DNA from: Ascidia mentula
Taxonomy: Eukaryota > Chordata > Ascidiacea > Phlebobranchia > Ascidiidae
Assembly (NCBI GenBank): GCA_947561715.1
Contig: OX387202.1
Location: forward strand, 8,879,001-8,943,000
Direction of reading: 5' to 3'
DNA length: 64,000 nt
Of this stretch, positions 1 through 30,057 are shown one piece after another. The position numbers and the translations under genes are program-made. A model generated the notes under the pieces. It saw only the letters and a program-made list of their open reading frames with translations, was not told the origin of the DNA and did no database searches. Each line of letters opens with the position of its first letter. Within the stretch, counting starts at the first letter, position 1.

Positions 1-20176
<20,176 letters not shown>

Positions 20177-20183
20177 ATGCTTT

Positions 20184-20189
20184 AATAAA
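20184..20189 (+). terminator. Polyadenylation signal of the dynein gene
   Basis: AATAAA eight bases after the dynein stop codon. The convergent CFAP418 stop codon is only about 250 bases further right, so both genes must have short 3' UTRs or overlapping ends. Confidence 0.6.
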
Positions 20190-20441
20190 AACTATTATTT
20201 CGTGTAATTTTATGTTGTTTATGGTTTGCCTTCTATTTAAGATGTTAATAAATACATATATCTACTCCTAACATGAGGGCATGTTGCGTTTCAATGCTAA
20301 ACATAGCTAGTATATTTCAAATTTTGGAAAACATAAAATCAAAATATATTTGCACCACATGATCGATCATAAAAAATAAAGATATGAACACAGAAACAAA
20401 ATTTGCACAGCTCCCATCAGAAAAAGCACTGCCAGTATATG

Positions 20442-22763
20442 TTAGTGTTTGCTGCAAACCCATTTAAGTGAAGATGGAAGATTGGTCACATTGGTTGCAC
20501 ATGTCCAGGAACATTGGCAAGCATATGCAGAGGAAGCTGCAAGACATTCTAAGTTGTCAGTTGTCATGATGTTCATGATTTTTTGAACATCAAAAAATAT
20601 TATAACTTGCCTTCACTTTTAACAAGTTTTTTCAAAATTTTTGCAAAATCTGGCATGTTGTTGCGTAAAAATAGATAATCCACATCTTGCTTCCACCGAA
20701 ATTTAGGGAATCGTTCAACTTTAAAATCACAGCTTGTACATCGCAAATGGTCACAGCATCTGTAAATTATAACATATTCTCAAACCAAATTACGTTTTTT
20801 TTATCCTTTAATTACAACATTCCTTGTTTACAAATACTACACTAAATGAAAATCAAACATACACAATTGAACATTCTGTGAATCAAAGGCAAGCAACTAC
20901 TACCTTTTTTTGGTCATGGTGCAATGACCGAATGTTGCATTTGATCCACCAACATATATAGATGAACATCTGCAAGGTTGAAAATATTGATAAGCATTAT
21001 AATTGTCTGCATGCCAAACATTTACTTGTTCTTAACTGTCAACAGGAAGCAGTCACATTGACAAATTCTTAAAACTACAAATGGTTCAATGCAAACCTGG
21101 AGATGGTTTTACTTGCTTGATTTGGAACCTCACCCTGGCAAAAAAAAACAGGAAACCAGTTTTATATGTAGCTTTCCAACTGCAGTGTCACATGTCAAAA
21201 AGGATTGAATTGCACACATTCAGAAAAAATTACTGTTTATTTGAAAAGAACGATTTACTTCTGCTTTTGATGTAGCTTTACAATTCACATCTATGTTATC
21301 ATCTAAAAAATCCAGGTCATCTTCCATGCTTTGGCAGGGTCTGATAAATAAGTTTAAACATAATGTTTAAATATAAAATATATTAGTAAAAAAAATTATA
21401 AAATAATAGCACAGGTTACAGTAAGCCCAATTACATGTGCGACCGGAAGCGAATCGGGTTGGCCAGAAGTGAGATGAATGAAACATCCCAATCCAATCCA
21501 TAATTCGTATGTGTTTACATGTGAGTTTTGGTAATTTTTATTGTCTAAGAAACGTGGTAAAATAAACAAACATCTAAAAATAAATGAGATTCTCAAGAAC
21601 AGCATGCCGTTTGCGTTAAAATCTGAGTAAAAAAACAATAATTAAACTAAAAATAAGTGTGCTTGAATCCATTACACTGCGTGCAATGTGGACAGTCTAC
21701 ACCTAAAACAAATTTAAAACTCATATCAAGCACTTATCTTTTAATGTTTATCAATTAGCTAATGCAATGTGACAAACTTCAAAAAACCCTTCACATTCTT
21801 CTGTGCTCCGAGTGGATTGAAAGCAACGCGCATTCAATACACCTCCTTCGAACGGATTGAGCGCTCCGCCGTTCCTCTTGCGCAAAAAACGGGAGAAGCT
21901 ATTGAGCGAATGCATTCAAATTCGCCTCAATCGTTCATGTAAACGGGCTTAGTGTTACATATTTCACAAGACTAACAGTAATAGCTGTATGTCTGGTTTT
22001 GCTTACAAATGTATATTTTATATCTTGGTATTAGCACTACGTATTTAGACCACTCGTAGGATGGTCAGTTTTTAAAGCCACATTACAATTCCAAAAAAGA
22101 TTAGACATATTTCTTGCAATGAAAAGTATATATTTTACTGTATACATCACAGAAAATTGGTATTTATAGTGGGCTACAATGTTTCTTTGTCCATACAGAA
22201 GATACTTTGCGATGTTGGTTGTGCGGTGAATGAGGAGAAAAATATGTATGCAACAGCCAAGCAATATTTCTTGTACAGGTGCAGCTTTGTGCAACTTTTG
22301 TGTGTCATTTTACATCACATGTGGTATTTTTTTTTATAACTGGTCAAATTTAAAATGTACCATTTCCCTATTAAATTTTGGAGTGATTTTAAATTCCAGC
22401 ATGCAAAAAACTGCACAGGAGTACCCATGGTGAACAATTATCTATGTCTGACTAACACCATGCTTTATAATGTATTTTTTGACTAGAAATTTAATCATTG
22501 CACTTTAGCTATATCTATTAGTGTATGATGTACAGAACATGACCTTTTTTAACTAATTTTGGTGCAGACTATTTACCCACATACAACCCTATAATTTTCC
22601 ACCGGTTAGGAACTCTGGTTTAAACATTCTAACAACTTTTCGTGTTTAAAGACACTTACTGAGGGTTTGTAGAAGTTTTCAAAGTAGAATTAAGAGTCTT
22701 CTTTTTTTCCAAGATATTAAGGTCATTTTCAATATCATCTAACAAATCATCTAAATCACCCAT
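20442..22763 (-). CDS. CFAP418: CFAP418 (C8orf37) homologue, six exons
   Basis: Small ciliary protein; in vertebrates it acts at the base of the photoreceptor connecting cilium and outer segment, and its loss causes retinal dystrophy. Exons on the minus strand: 22763-22660, 21340-21259, 21134-21097, 20969-20904, 20759-20611, 20536-20442, joining in frame to 177 residues (human 207). The start MGDLDDLLDDIEND resembles the acidic vertebrate N-terminus; CDHLRCTSCDF, DYLFLRNNMPDF and the end YACQCSW...LKWVCSKH are strongly family-like. Exon 2's donor (GAA then gtaaat) is chosen because it alone gives the phase needed by exon 3. The last intron has a GC donor (GAAG then gcaagt). An acceptor-like gttttgacag ends two bases before the ATG. 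It lies 258 bases downstream of a TRMT10C-like gene on the same strand and is convergent with the dynein gene. Identity is secure; exons 2-3 are the least certain. Confidence 0.9.
21420..21953. mobile_element. Short inverted-repeat DNA element in CFAP418 intron 1
   Basis: The ends are imperfect inverted repeats of about 25 bp: left AGTAAGCCCAATTACATGTG, right (reverse complement) ACTAAGCCCGTTTACATGAA. Both are flanked by gttac (21415-21419 and 21954-21958), a likely 5-bp target duplication. No transposase frame is seen. The remainder of intron 1 (21341-22659) shows nothing I recognise. Confidence 0.7.
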
Positions 22764-22765
22764 AA

Positions 22766-22790
22766 CTGTCAAAACCTATTAAATTTCTTA
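22766..22790 (-). promoter_or_regulatory. Possible trans-splice acceptor before CFAP418
   Basis: On the minus strand an acceptor-like ...aataggttttgacag ends two bases before the CFAP418 ATG. With only 258 bases between the upstream TRMT10C-like stop and this ATG, a spliced-leader addition site is plausible. An ordinary 5' UTR intron or chance match is not excluded. Confidence 0.4.
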
Positions 22791-23021
22791 ATATAAACAA
22801 CATTCATTATGAAACCAAAAAAACAGGAAAATTATGTTGGTTATTATTTTTACTGTTTACTACACCAAAAAAGTATCAAGGATACAAATAGTTACCCTGA
22901 GGTTTAGGAATAAGTGTAGCAATAAAAAGTACTAAGTTTTGAAAACATGTTTCATTATTGCTGGAGGTTTGTTGCTGAAACTACTGGTTGTCCTTTAAAT
23001 GAATAAACACTGCAAAAATAT

Positions 23022-24455
23022 CTATTTTTTTCCAAAATATCCAGCTGCAAACTTTTTTTTTCGAATTTGGTCATCAGGTTTTTCTTGTTTTTGTTTTCTT
23101 AGCTTTACAATTTCCCCATGTTGGTAGCGAGCAATTGTGTACGGGTCGTCAACCAAAGACTCTGCATACGATGTCAAACCACAATGAAATCGAACAGGAA
23201 TGTTTTTTAGTGCCTCAATCCAATTGCCACCAGTAACTTTCAGGGTTAGAAGGATTTGAACAATTGTACAAATAGTTAGCGATTTTCTACCAGTGACACC
23301 TCCCCACTTAAGGTACTTGGTAAGTGGAAGTTTTTGGCATTGAATATCCTCTGACATTGCAATGGCATGAGTTAAATTTGGCCTTTCAGGCTGATCCACC
23401 ATTGTACCAATAATATAAATCTTGTCATGCTGGAAGTCAGTCATTTCAGTCTTAGCATCTGGTGAAAGATAAACAAGTTTTTCTCTTGGTAAAATGTCAT
23501 CCCCAAAGCGCAAATATGACTTGTCAGTAAATGTTACACCATTTTCAACCTTTTCAAACTTGTTTCTCATGGTTGAAACTAAAGTGTGTTCTTTCGGCAG
23601 ATTGCAAAATACAAAGTGAAATGCATCATGAAAACCTTTGTTCTCAGCATAACCACGGTTAATTTGTGACAAACATTTACCCATTCTAGTGTTAAATTTT
23701 GAATTAAATCGACAGTCAAACACAAGTGGTTGGCCAAACAGCTTTGCATTCTGTAAAAAATGTTTCGAGGTACAGTTTTTTTTTGTTCCACTCACATATC
23801 GAATAATTTTGGCCTGTATTTGAGCCTTACTCATTGTTTCTGCTTCCTTTGCCAAAACTCTTTTCTTTTCTTGAGTTACTTTAAGTTTGTTTTTCTTAGC
23901 ACCCTTCTTTAGAATGTGGGTATTAGTTTGAGGTGTTATTGCCAATCCGTGCAATGGAGAATAGATTTTTAAAGTTTCAAAAATCTTTTCTTTTCCTCTA
24001 TTGTTTTCATATTCCAGCACCTTTGGTTTTTCCATTTCCAAACCACAATTGTATGCCTCTTCCAGTAAGAACTGATCATAAGTCATTCCAAATCTTTCCC
24101 GATCAAAAAGTAATCCACCTAAAGTTTTGTCTTTTTGTTCATGGAACGTGTTTGCTATTGGTGAAAAACTTTGGTGCAAAGTACTAGGCACATTCCATTT
24201 ATCATCCAAACTTTTACGAGTTACTCTTTTTTGTACAGCAATATTCAATCCAACCTTCAAGTTTTGAAACTGCTCATGAGACAGTTCCTGTTGTGCCATT
24301 TCCATGAGATGGTCCGTGCTGTTGTTGGTTTTTAAATCATCATCATCATTTTTCTTTAGCTTGTACTGTTCTAAAGATACAAGGCGGCACTGCATCTTAC
24401 GGCAAACATTTCTTTCGGCCAATACCACTCTACGCAAACGATACCCCAACATCAC
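23022..24455 (-). CDS. TRMT10C: TRMT10C-like tRNA (purine-9) methyltransferase, copy A
   Basis: Homologue of mitochondrial RNase P protein 1, the SAM-dependent methyltransferase that methylates N1 of purine 9 in mitochondrial tRNAs and, with HSD17B10 and PRORP, forms RNase P. One uninterrupted frame of 477 residues (human 403). A basic N-terminus (MMLGYRLRRVV) fits a mitochondrial presequence. The TRM10-type SPOUT domain occupies about residues 230-430: LVFDCRF, then DKIYIIGTMVDQ with the family's catalytic-position Asp, CQKLPLTKYLKWGG, and TIVQILLTLK...NWIEALKNIPVR. Two adjacent Met codons begin the frame. The lack of introns also fits vertebrate TRMT10C, whose coding region sits in one exon. 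A paralogue lies upstream at 27727-29169 on the same strand; CFAP418 follows downstream. Confidence 0.88.
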   Translation of the reverse strand: MMLGYRLRRVVLAERNVCRKMQCRLVSLEQYKLKKNDDDDLKTNNSTDHLMEMAQQELSHEQFQNLKVGLNIAVQKRVTRKSLDDKWNVPSTLHQSFSPIANTFHEQKDKTLGGLLFDRERFGMTYDQFLLEEAYNCGLEMEKPKVLEYENNRGKEKIFETLKIYSPLHGLAITPQTNTHILKKGAKKNKLKVTQEKKRVLAKEAETMSKAQIQAKIIRYVSGTKKNCTSKHFLQNAKLFGQPLVFDCRFNSKFNTRMGKCLSQINRGYAENKGFHDAFHFVFCNLPKEHTLVSTMRNKFEKVENGVTFTDKSYLRFGDDILPREKLVYLSPDAKTEMTDFQHDKIYIIGTMVDQPERPNLTHAIAMSEDIQCQKLPLTKYLKWGGVTGRKSLTICTIVQILLTLKVTGGNWIEALKNIPVRFHCGLTSYAESLVDDPYTIARYQHGEIVKLRKQKQEKPDDQIRKKKFAAGYFGKK

Positions 24456-24640
24456 TATTATTCACCCTTGCCGCACAGAAAACACGCACGCTTCAATACA
24501 ATACAAACTTGGCAAAATGACGAAATTTGCAAAATGACGAAAAAATCTGAAATTTCGTTACGCACCACTGCATATTATTGCATCTTGTGAAACGACTATT
24601 TTAAATTCAATGCAATCCTGCACATGATCACTATGGAGAC

Positions 24641-25461
24641 TAGGGATGAGCCAAGGCGAACCCGAATAGATTAGCCGAATATGAGCACAGATTTCATATT
24701 CGTACGAACCCGAATATTGCGCAAGATTTGTATGGCCGGGTCCACACTCACGCTTTGCGCCGGCGGATTCTTTGTTTGTGTCATTACACGCCCGCATGCG
24801 GGCGTACGCTCGGGACCCGGCCCATGCGAATATTTATTGAAGCATAATGGTTGTGTGATACAACAACCGCCAAAGTTTTTGTCTGTTTCGCATGACCAAT
24901 AACGGTAGCACACCGCTTATAACGCCACGAGAACTGGTGTAGTTGCTTTTGGTTTATCACCACGATTGAACAAAACGTAACGAAAATGCCGTTGCGATTG
25001 TAGCAAAATCCCGGTGGTCTAACATCGTATTATAGTTCTGGGCGCTGCTCGTAGCACGGGTTTTCGTCACCAAAATACAGAGGCGCATTTGAAAACAAAA
25101 GAACAGAAGTCCTGTGTAGTTCAACATTATATTTGGCCAATCATGACATATCGGCTTTATTACGTTATGTCAATCAAAGTGTAGTATTTCCTAAACACTA
25201 GCGGTAAAAGCAACTGTTCGTCTGAGATATAGTATACAGACCCGGTTGTTGGTTTCCGAAAGTTTATTAAACTTGCGGAAATCAACTGTATGCAATTTAT
25301 TTGTCGTATGATATCAAAACAAAAGTTGATAAAGCAACATACTTGCGCACGTGATGCAAACGACCAACTATTATTGACGTCACACTTCACATGCGCGAAT
25401 AATGTTTCTGTTTATTTAGATTCGCACGAACCCGAATCTTTGTCCATTTAGCACATCTCTA
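24641..25461. mobile_element. hAT-type non-autonomous element between TRMT10C copies
   Basis: This 821-bp element begins TAGGGATG and ends CATCTCTA, with exact 8-bp flanking duplications atggagac (24633-24640 and 25462-25469). The subterminal motif gaacccgaat recurs near both ends (about 24659 and 25428). The TAGNGATG terminus matches the element at 3242-3690. No transposase is encoded; open frames inside are short and unconvincing. Confidence 0.88.
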
Positions 25462-25469
25462 ATGGAGAC

Positions 25470-26190
25470 AATATCTATTTTGGATACCTAAAGTGCCTTG
25501 GTAAATCGGTTCTTTCCTTAGATACAACAATGCACTTTGCCGAACTACATGACATACAATTACAACTTGAAGATTTATATAAAAGCAACGACAGGTCTGA
25601 TTTTTAGTTGTGCAGTGGTGGGTTGTTTCGCAACACAACACATGTTTAAACCTTAAACGAGACCCCGAACATTATAACCATGTTGGGACTCGTTTATAAG
25701 ACCGCGAATTAAAAACTGAAGGTCTATATAAGCACGCCCGGTCCTTAACGACATAGGAAAAAACGACAAGGTAAACACATGAGGAACATCTGGACACAAG
25801 ACCTTAGGGGTACACCCCGGCTGGGTGACCGTGGTGTACGCTCGTGGGGTGCGATTGCGTCTCGGGCCTTGCACCCAAAGGATCCGATTAAGTCTCGATG
25901 GCAACTTGGCCTCGAAGGCAACTTGCCTTCTCTATCTCAAGGATACTGTTGGAGTTAAATAACTCCTTTACACAAGTCTGTGCGTCTTCTAAATAGTCTA
26001 ACTCCTGACTAACCATATACATCCACCAAGCTTCAAGCCAGTCCAAAGTTGTTCATAAATTCGTTTATTGTCAATAATCCAGTAATATAATACAGCACAG
26101 CACAGAAGTTTCTTCAAAACATGGACAGTAATAAAACAGAACCAATTAACAGCCTATAGACCCTTACACAGCAACACATAAAACACAATG
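25470..26190. other. Unassigned intergenic stretch with LTR-like features
   Basis: No gene recognised. The part from about 25640 to 25960 is richer in GC than its surroundings and has a TATA-like tatataagc at about 25722. This could be the promoter part of a solo LTR, but I found no paired terminal repeats, primer-binding site or coding remnants. Confidence 0.25.
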
Positions 26191-26395
26191 ATTTGGCAGT
26201 TCAAACCTCACCGGGAGCTTGATTTTTCAAATCTTGCTCCGACTTGTCAGGAAAAAGTGGCTGATCCAGCTAGGCTGCAATGCCTGGGCTGCCAAGCCTG
26301 CAAACCTAATGATCGCGATACGATAGCTGTGATCGCCAAGCAAGGACCTGCGCAGTGGGGCGATCCTGCCAATCATGCCATTGCATGAAATATTA
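26191..26395 (+). repeat. tRNA-derived SINE, plus orientation, 5'-truncated
   Basis: It starts within box B (gttcaaacctcaccgggag) and runs through the SINE body to gccattgcatgaaatattactgc, nearly identical to the copy in dynein intron 32. The box A part is missing. High similarity suggests recent activity of the family. Confidence 0.8.
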
Positions 26396-26871
26396 CTGCA
26401 TAAACAGAGCTGCGTTGAATTTAATAAATAATCGTTTCGCAAGATGCGATTATGTGCCGCTCGTGGCCCTCAGGAGTTCCACAATACGGCGATTAGTCTT
26501 CGAGCAAATGTGTGTTTACATCTCCATGTTCACAGCACATCATTCCAAGAAACGCAACATTTTAATAGCAAAGCTATTATAATAGTTCAAATGCTCAGTT
26601 CACGACCGTTTTTCTAACGAAAAAAAAACAACCCTTGGGAGGCAACGATTTTCTTCAATTGGGTTCCGCGAAGAGCATAAAAGTCGTTTTGGTTGGTGCT
26701 GGATCTTACGAAAGTAAATTTATGTACAACTTTGATTAAATCCTGAGCCTCTCATGGAGCGATTCTTCTTGTTCATCACGTAACAAGATTGTTCGCACAT
26801 TTCAATATCAAAAACATTTCATAAATCTCTGTTACCAGAGGAGAATGTTTGTTGATATACACAGCTACTTT

Positions 26872-27225
26872 TGAATGGTAGGATCGCCTCACTGCGCAGA
26901 TCCTTACTTGGCGATCACAGATAATCAACTTCATTTCATTTACAGGCTTCGCAGACCAGGCATTACAGCCTAGATGGAGCAGCCACTTTTTCCCGACAAG
27001 TCGGAGCGAAATTTGAAAAATCAAGCTCCCGTCGAGGTTTTAAATCACGACCATGGGCTAACCAGGCCGCACGCTCTTCTAACTGAGCTACAGGAGCGTA
27101 TATTGTGGCCAAGGTACGCTGGTGCGCAAACGCAACACTTGCCCGGCAACCTTCACATTACGGAAAGAAGTGGCTGATCCAACCAGGCTGCAATGCAATG
27201 CCTTGGCTTCGAGCCTGTAAACCTC
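26872..27225 (-). repeat. tRNA-derived SINE, minus orientation, with adjoining fragment
   Basis: On the minus strand the copy runs from about 27160 to 26872: leader (tgaaggttgccgggcaagtg), box A (tagctcagttagaagagcg), a box B region, then the body. It is more diverged than the copies at 10800 and 26191. A short piece of SINE body in the opposite orientation (gtggctgatccaaccaggct) abuts it at about 27168-27225. Confidence 0.75.
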
Positions 27226-27726
27226 ACTAAGAAGATATTCTTCAATTTTAAGCTCCTCTGGCAAGAAAATTTGTTTGGACGTTTCGGTCGTTATTCAACA
27301 GACCTTAATCAGAAAATATTCGTTTTCCCCTAAATTTATATTGCTTAATGATGTCTTTAACCAACCTAAACAAACCGTTTGAAACTGTTACCATGATGAA
27401 TCTCGCTGCTTGTGTTGCGATGTATTTTTGACATAAAGCAGTCGAAGGTAATCTGATACGATGATACCACTTTCAAAATTTTTATCAATGAGTGACACCA
27501 CTTTTTTGTAGTAATTTTATTTTTGCTGTGTAAATCAAACAATATTCGTCATTGTATGTATTTGGTCCAAACCATCAGATTTTAAAGTGGGAATGTAATT
27601 TAGGCTTTCACCATAAAACAGCATTACTGGCCAGTTTTGCAATTAAAACAATGTAGTTTAAATGTTTAAGGATATTAAACAAACAAAATATCACATGTAT
27701 GCATCAAATAAAATGTTGAATCCTTT
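27226..27726. other. Intergenic, nothing recognised
   Basis: AT-rich sequence downstream of TRMT10C copy B. I see no gene and no repeat with clear ends. Confidence 0.5.
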
Positions 27727-29169
27727 TTATGACTTCCAATACTTTTTTATTAATTCGCTTTTCGGACTGAATATAGGGCTTCTTTGAAGTTTGTCTTTGT
27801 TAAGGTTTGGTCTATATGTAAACCGAGTTATAGTGTCTTGGTCTCCTTTGAGCATGGATTTTGCGTGTGGTGTCAGACCACGATGAAATTTCAATGGAAT
27901 GTTTTTGAAAGCTTCAATCCAGTTACCATCAGTATGCTTTAAGGTTAAAAGGATTTGCACCATTGTCGTAACTGAAAGAGACAGTGTGTTGGTTGTACCA
28001 CCCCACTTTAAGTATCTTGTAATTGGAAGTTTTTGGCATTGAATTTTCTCTGACATGGCAACAGAGTGAGTTAAATTGTACTTTTCAGGCAGATCCACCA
28101 TGGCACCAATAATGTAAATCTTGTCATGTTGGAACTCAGTCATTTCAACTTTAGCATCTGGTGAAAGATAAATAAGTTTTTCTCTTGGCAAAATGTCATC
28201 CCCCAAGCACAAGTATGACTTGTCAGTATATGTTACAATATCATCAAGTTCATGATATTGATTTTTCAAGAATGAAAGCATAAAGCTGTTTTGGGGTAAA
28301 TTGCAGAACATAAAACTGAACCCATCATGGAAGTTTTTGTTTTCCTGGAAACTACGTCTAACTTGAGTTGCACAACGGGTGTGCCTTGAGTTATATGTTA
28401 AGTCAAACCTGCAATCAAACACGAGGGGCTGACCAAACATCTTTGCATTGTATATATTGCGTCTGCAAATAGCATTAATTTTTTTTCGATTAACACAACG
28501 AATAACATAGGTAGGAGAGTCTTCATTCGGTTGTAATTTTTGCTCATTTTTTGCAATCTCAGTTTTTAATTTTTGTTTGAACCTGACCCTATTTTTTCTT
28601 GCCCCCTTTTCTAGCAAATATCTGTTAAGTGCCATTGTCACACGGCCATGAATATGTAAATCTTGAAGCAATAATTCAAAAACCTTTTTTCTTCCACCAT
28701 TATGCTCATATTCCATAACTTTTGGCATTTCAATTTCCAAGCCACAATTGTATGCCTCTTCCAGTAAGAACTGGTCATAAGTCATTCCGAATCTTTCCTG
28801 ATTAAATAGTAATCTGCTCAGAATTTCTTCTTTTCTTTCATGAAACACATTTGCAATAGGCGAAAAACTTTCGTGAAAAGAACTAGGTACATTCCATTTC
28901 TCATTGCTAACTATACTAGATGCAATTTTTGTATTTTGTATTTGTTCATGTGACAATTCCTGTTGTGCCTTTTTCAGAAGCTTCCTTACATTGTCACTGA
29001 GTGGTTTGGAATCAGTGGTTGTATCCTTGTTTTTGAAAGTTGCTTTTGTAAAACATACAGGATGGAACTGTAACATGCAACAAACACCTCTTTTAGCCAG
29101 CACCAAGTCACTGAAAGGCGTTATCATTGCCTCTGAACTAGTGGCAAAACCAATTTTCACATACAACAA
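27727..29169 (-). CDS. TRMT10C: TRMT10C-like tRNA (purine-9) methyltransferase, copy B
   Basis: Second TRMT10C homologue, same strand as copy A and similar to it along nearly the whole length, including LLEEAYNCGLE, QPLVFDCRF, DDILPREKL, HDKIYIIGAMVDLP and QCQKLPITRYLKWGG. The frame from the first Met is 480 residues. By alignment with copy A the better start is Met15 (ATG at 29127, MITPFSDLVLAKRG), giving 466 residues; an acceptor-like actagttcag ends five bases before it. The catalytic-position Asp of the MVD motif is kept and there is no stop or frameshift, so I expect a working protein. The two copies differ most in the N-terminal third and the extreme C-terminus. Expected role: mitochondrial tRNA methylation and RNase P scaffold; whether the copies share or split it is unknown. 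Confidence 0.87.
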   Translation of the reverse strand: MLYVKIGFATSSEAMITPFSDLVLAKRGVCCMLQFHPVCFTKATFKNKDTTTDSKPLSDNVRKLLKKAQQELSHEQIQNTKIASSIVSNEKWNVPSSFHESFSPIANVFHERKEEILSRLLFNQERFGMTYDQFLLEEAYNCGLEIEMPKVMEYEHNGGRKKVFELLLQDLHIHGRVTMALNRYLLEKGARKNRVRFKQKLKTEIAKNEQKLQPNEDSPTYVIRCVNRKKINAICRRNIYNAKMFGQPLVFDCRFDLTYNSRHTRCATQVRRSFQENKNFHDGFSFMFCNLPQNSFMLSFLKNQYHELDDIVTYTDKSYLCLGDDILPREKLIYLSPDAKVEMTEFQHDKIYIIGAMVDLPEKYNLTHSVAMSEKIQCQKLPITRYLKWGGTTNTLSLSVTTMVQILLTLKHTDGNWIEAFKNIPLKFHRGLTPHAKSMLKGDQDTITRFTYRPNLNKDKLQRSPIFSPKSELIKKYWKS

Positions 29170-29493
29170 TGCCCAAGCTCTGGTGGCCAGGAAATAATTA
29201 ACAAGTCGAACCTAAACAAAACATCTGTTGACACAATTTTGAATTTTTGAATGCAAGTCAACAAAATTTTTTCCGACACACATAACTTCAACAGAAATTT
29301 TTCTAAAGACATAATATTTTTTATACTTTAAACATTTTTATGCAGTGAATATTAATATGCAGTGTAATGAGGCATAACTTAGTTCACAGATATGTGACTC
29401 AACTACACATCGGTCCCTCTAAAAACCCATTGTATAGGCATTGAGTCTAGGCATCGAAGGCATTGAGCCTAGGCTAGGCATAGACTCAATGCC

Positions 29494-29749
29494 CCAGTCT
29501 GCAGAATATGGCAGTTCTCGTTGAGATCTCGGGTGTGCAAGACTACATATTTTCATGTGCGCGCGTACACTACCGACGACCCCCAAGCCCGCGTGCAACG
29601 AAAACGATAAAATGTCTTTATTTTAATTGTTTTACATATAGACATTCGCGTGCCGAAAAATTTTCGTGTGCAGTCAAAAAAATTTGGCGTGTAAACAAAA
29701 AAAGTTTAAGAAAAATTTGCGCGTGCAGCTGCCACACTCTGCAGACTGG
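29494..29749. mobile_element. Small hAT-like element with 8-bp target duplication
   Basis: The 256-bp insert begins CCAGTCTGCAGA and ends TCTGCAGACTGG, a 12-bp perfect inverted repeat, flanked by tcaatgcc on both sides (29486-29493 and 29750-29757). The 8-bp duplication indicates the hAT superfamily (P elements also make 8 bp). It sits in a stretch of repeated taggcatcgaaggcattgag-like words. An open frame starting at 29508 runs through it but is not protein-like. Confidence 0.85.
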
Positions 29750-30057
29750 TCAATGCCTACGACACCAACGAGTCAATGTCTACAATGACATTTTAGAGAC
29801 ACCCACTACACATAGCCTATACCAAATTTTTCAGAGCAATGTAGTGCTAGTGGTGCATCCTTATTATGATATAATCACTGTCACTGATGTTACTCCCAAG
29901 GCAAAGTGCACAAAATGCAGTTTTCTCTGGTTATTACTGCAACTAACCACAAACAACAAATTCCAGGCATTAAATTCGAAAACAAGACCCTAAACAGACC
30001 AAATACTGGACTTAATATTACGGTTAGTCACTAAGTAGAGTAAGTACTAAGTAGACC

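Noticed and set aside
25640..25960. Solo LTR
   Set aside because: A TATA-like word and GC-rich block only; no terminal TG...CA pair with target duplication that I could confirm.
26188..26442. Open frames on both strands
   Set aside because: They are translations of the SINE body, not genes.
29508..29993. 161-codon open frame
   Set aside because: It begins inside the 256-bp element at 29494-29749 and continues through unrelated intergenic sequence; not protein-like.
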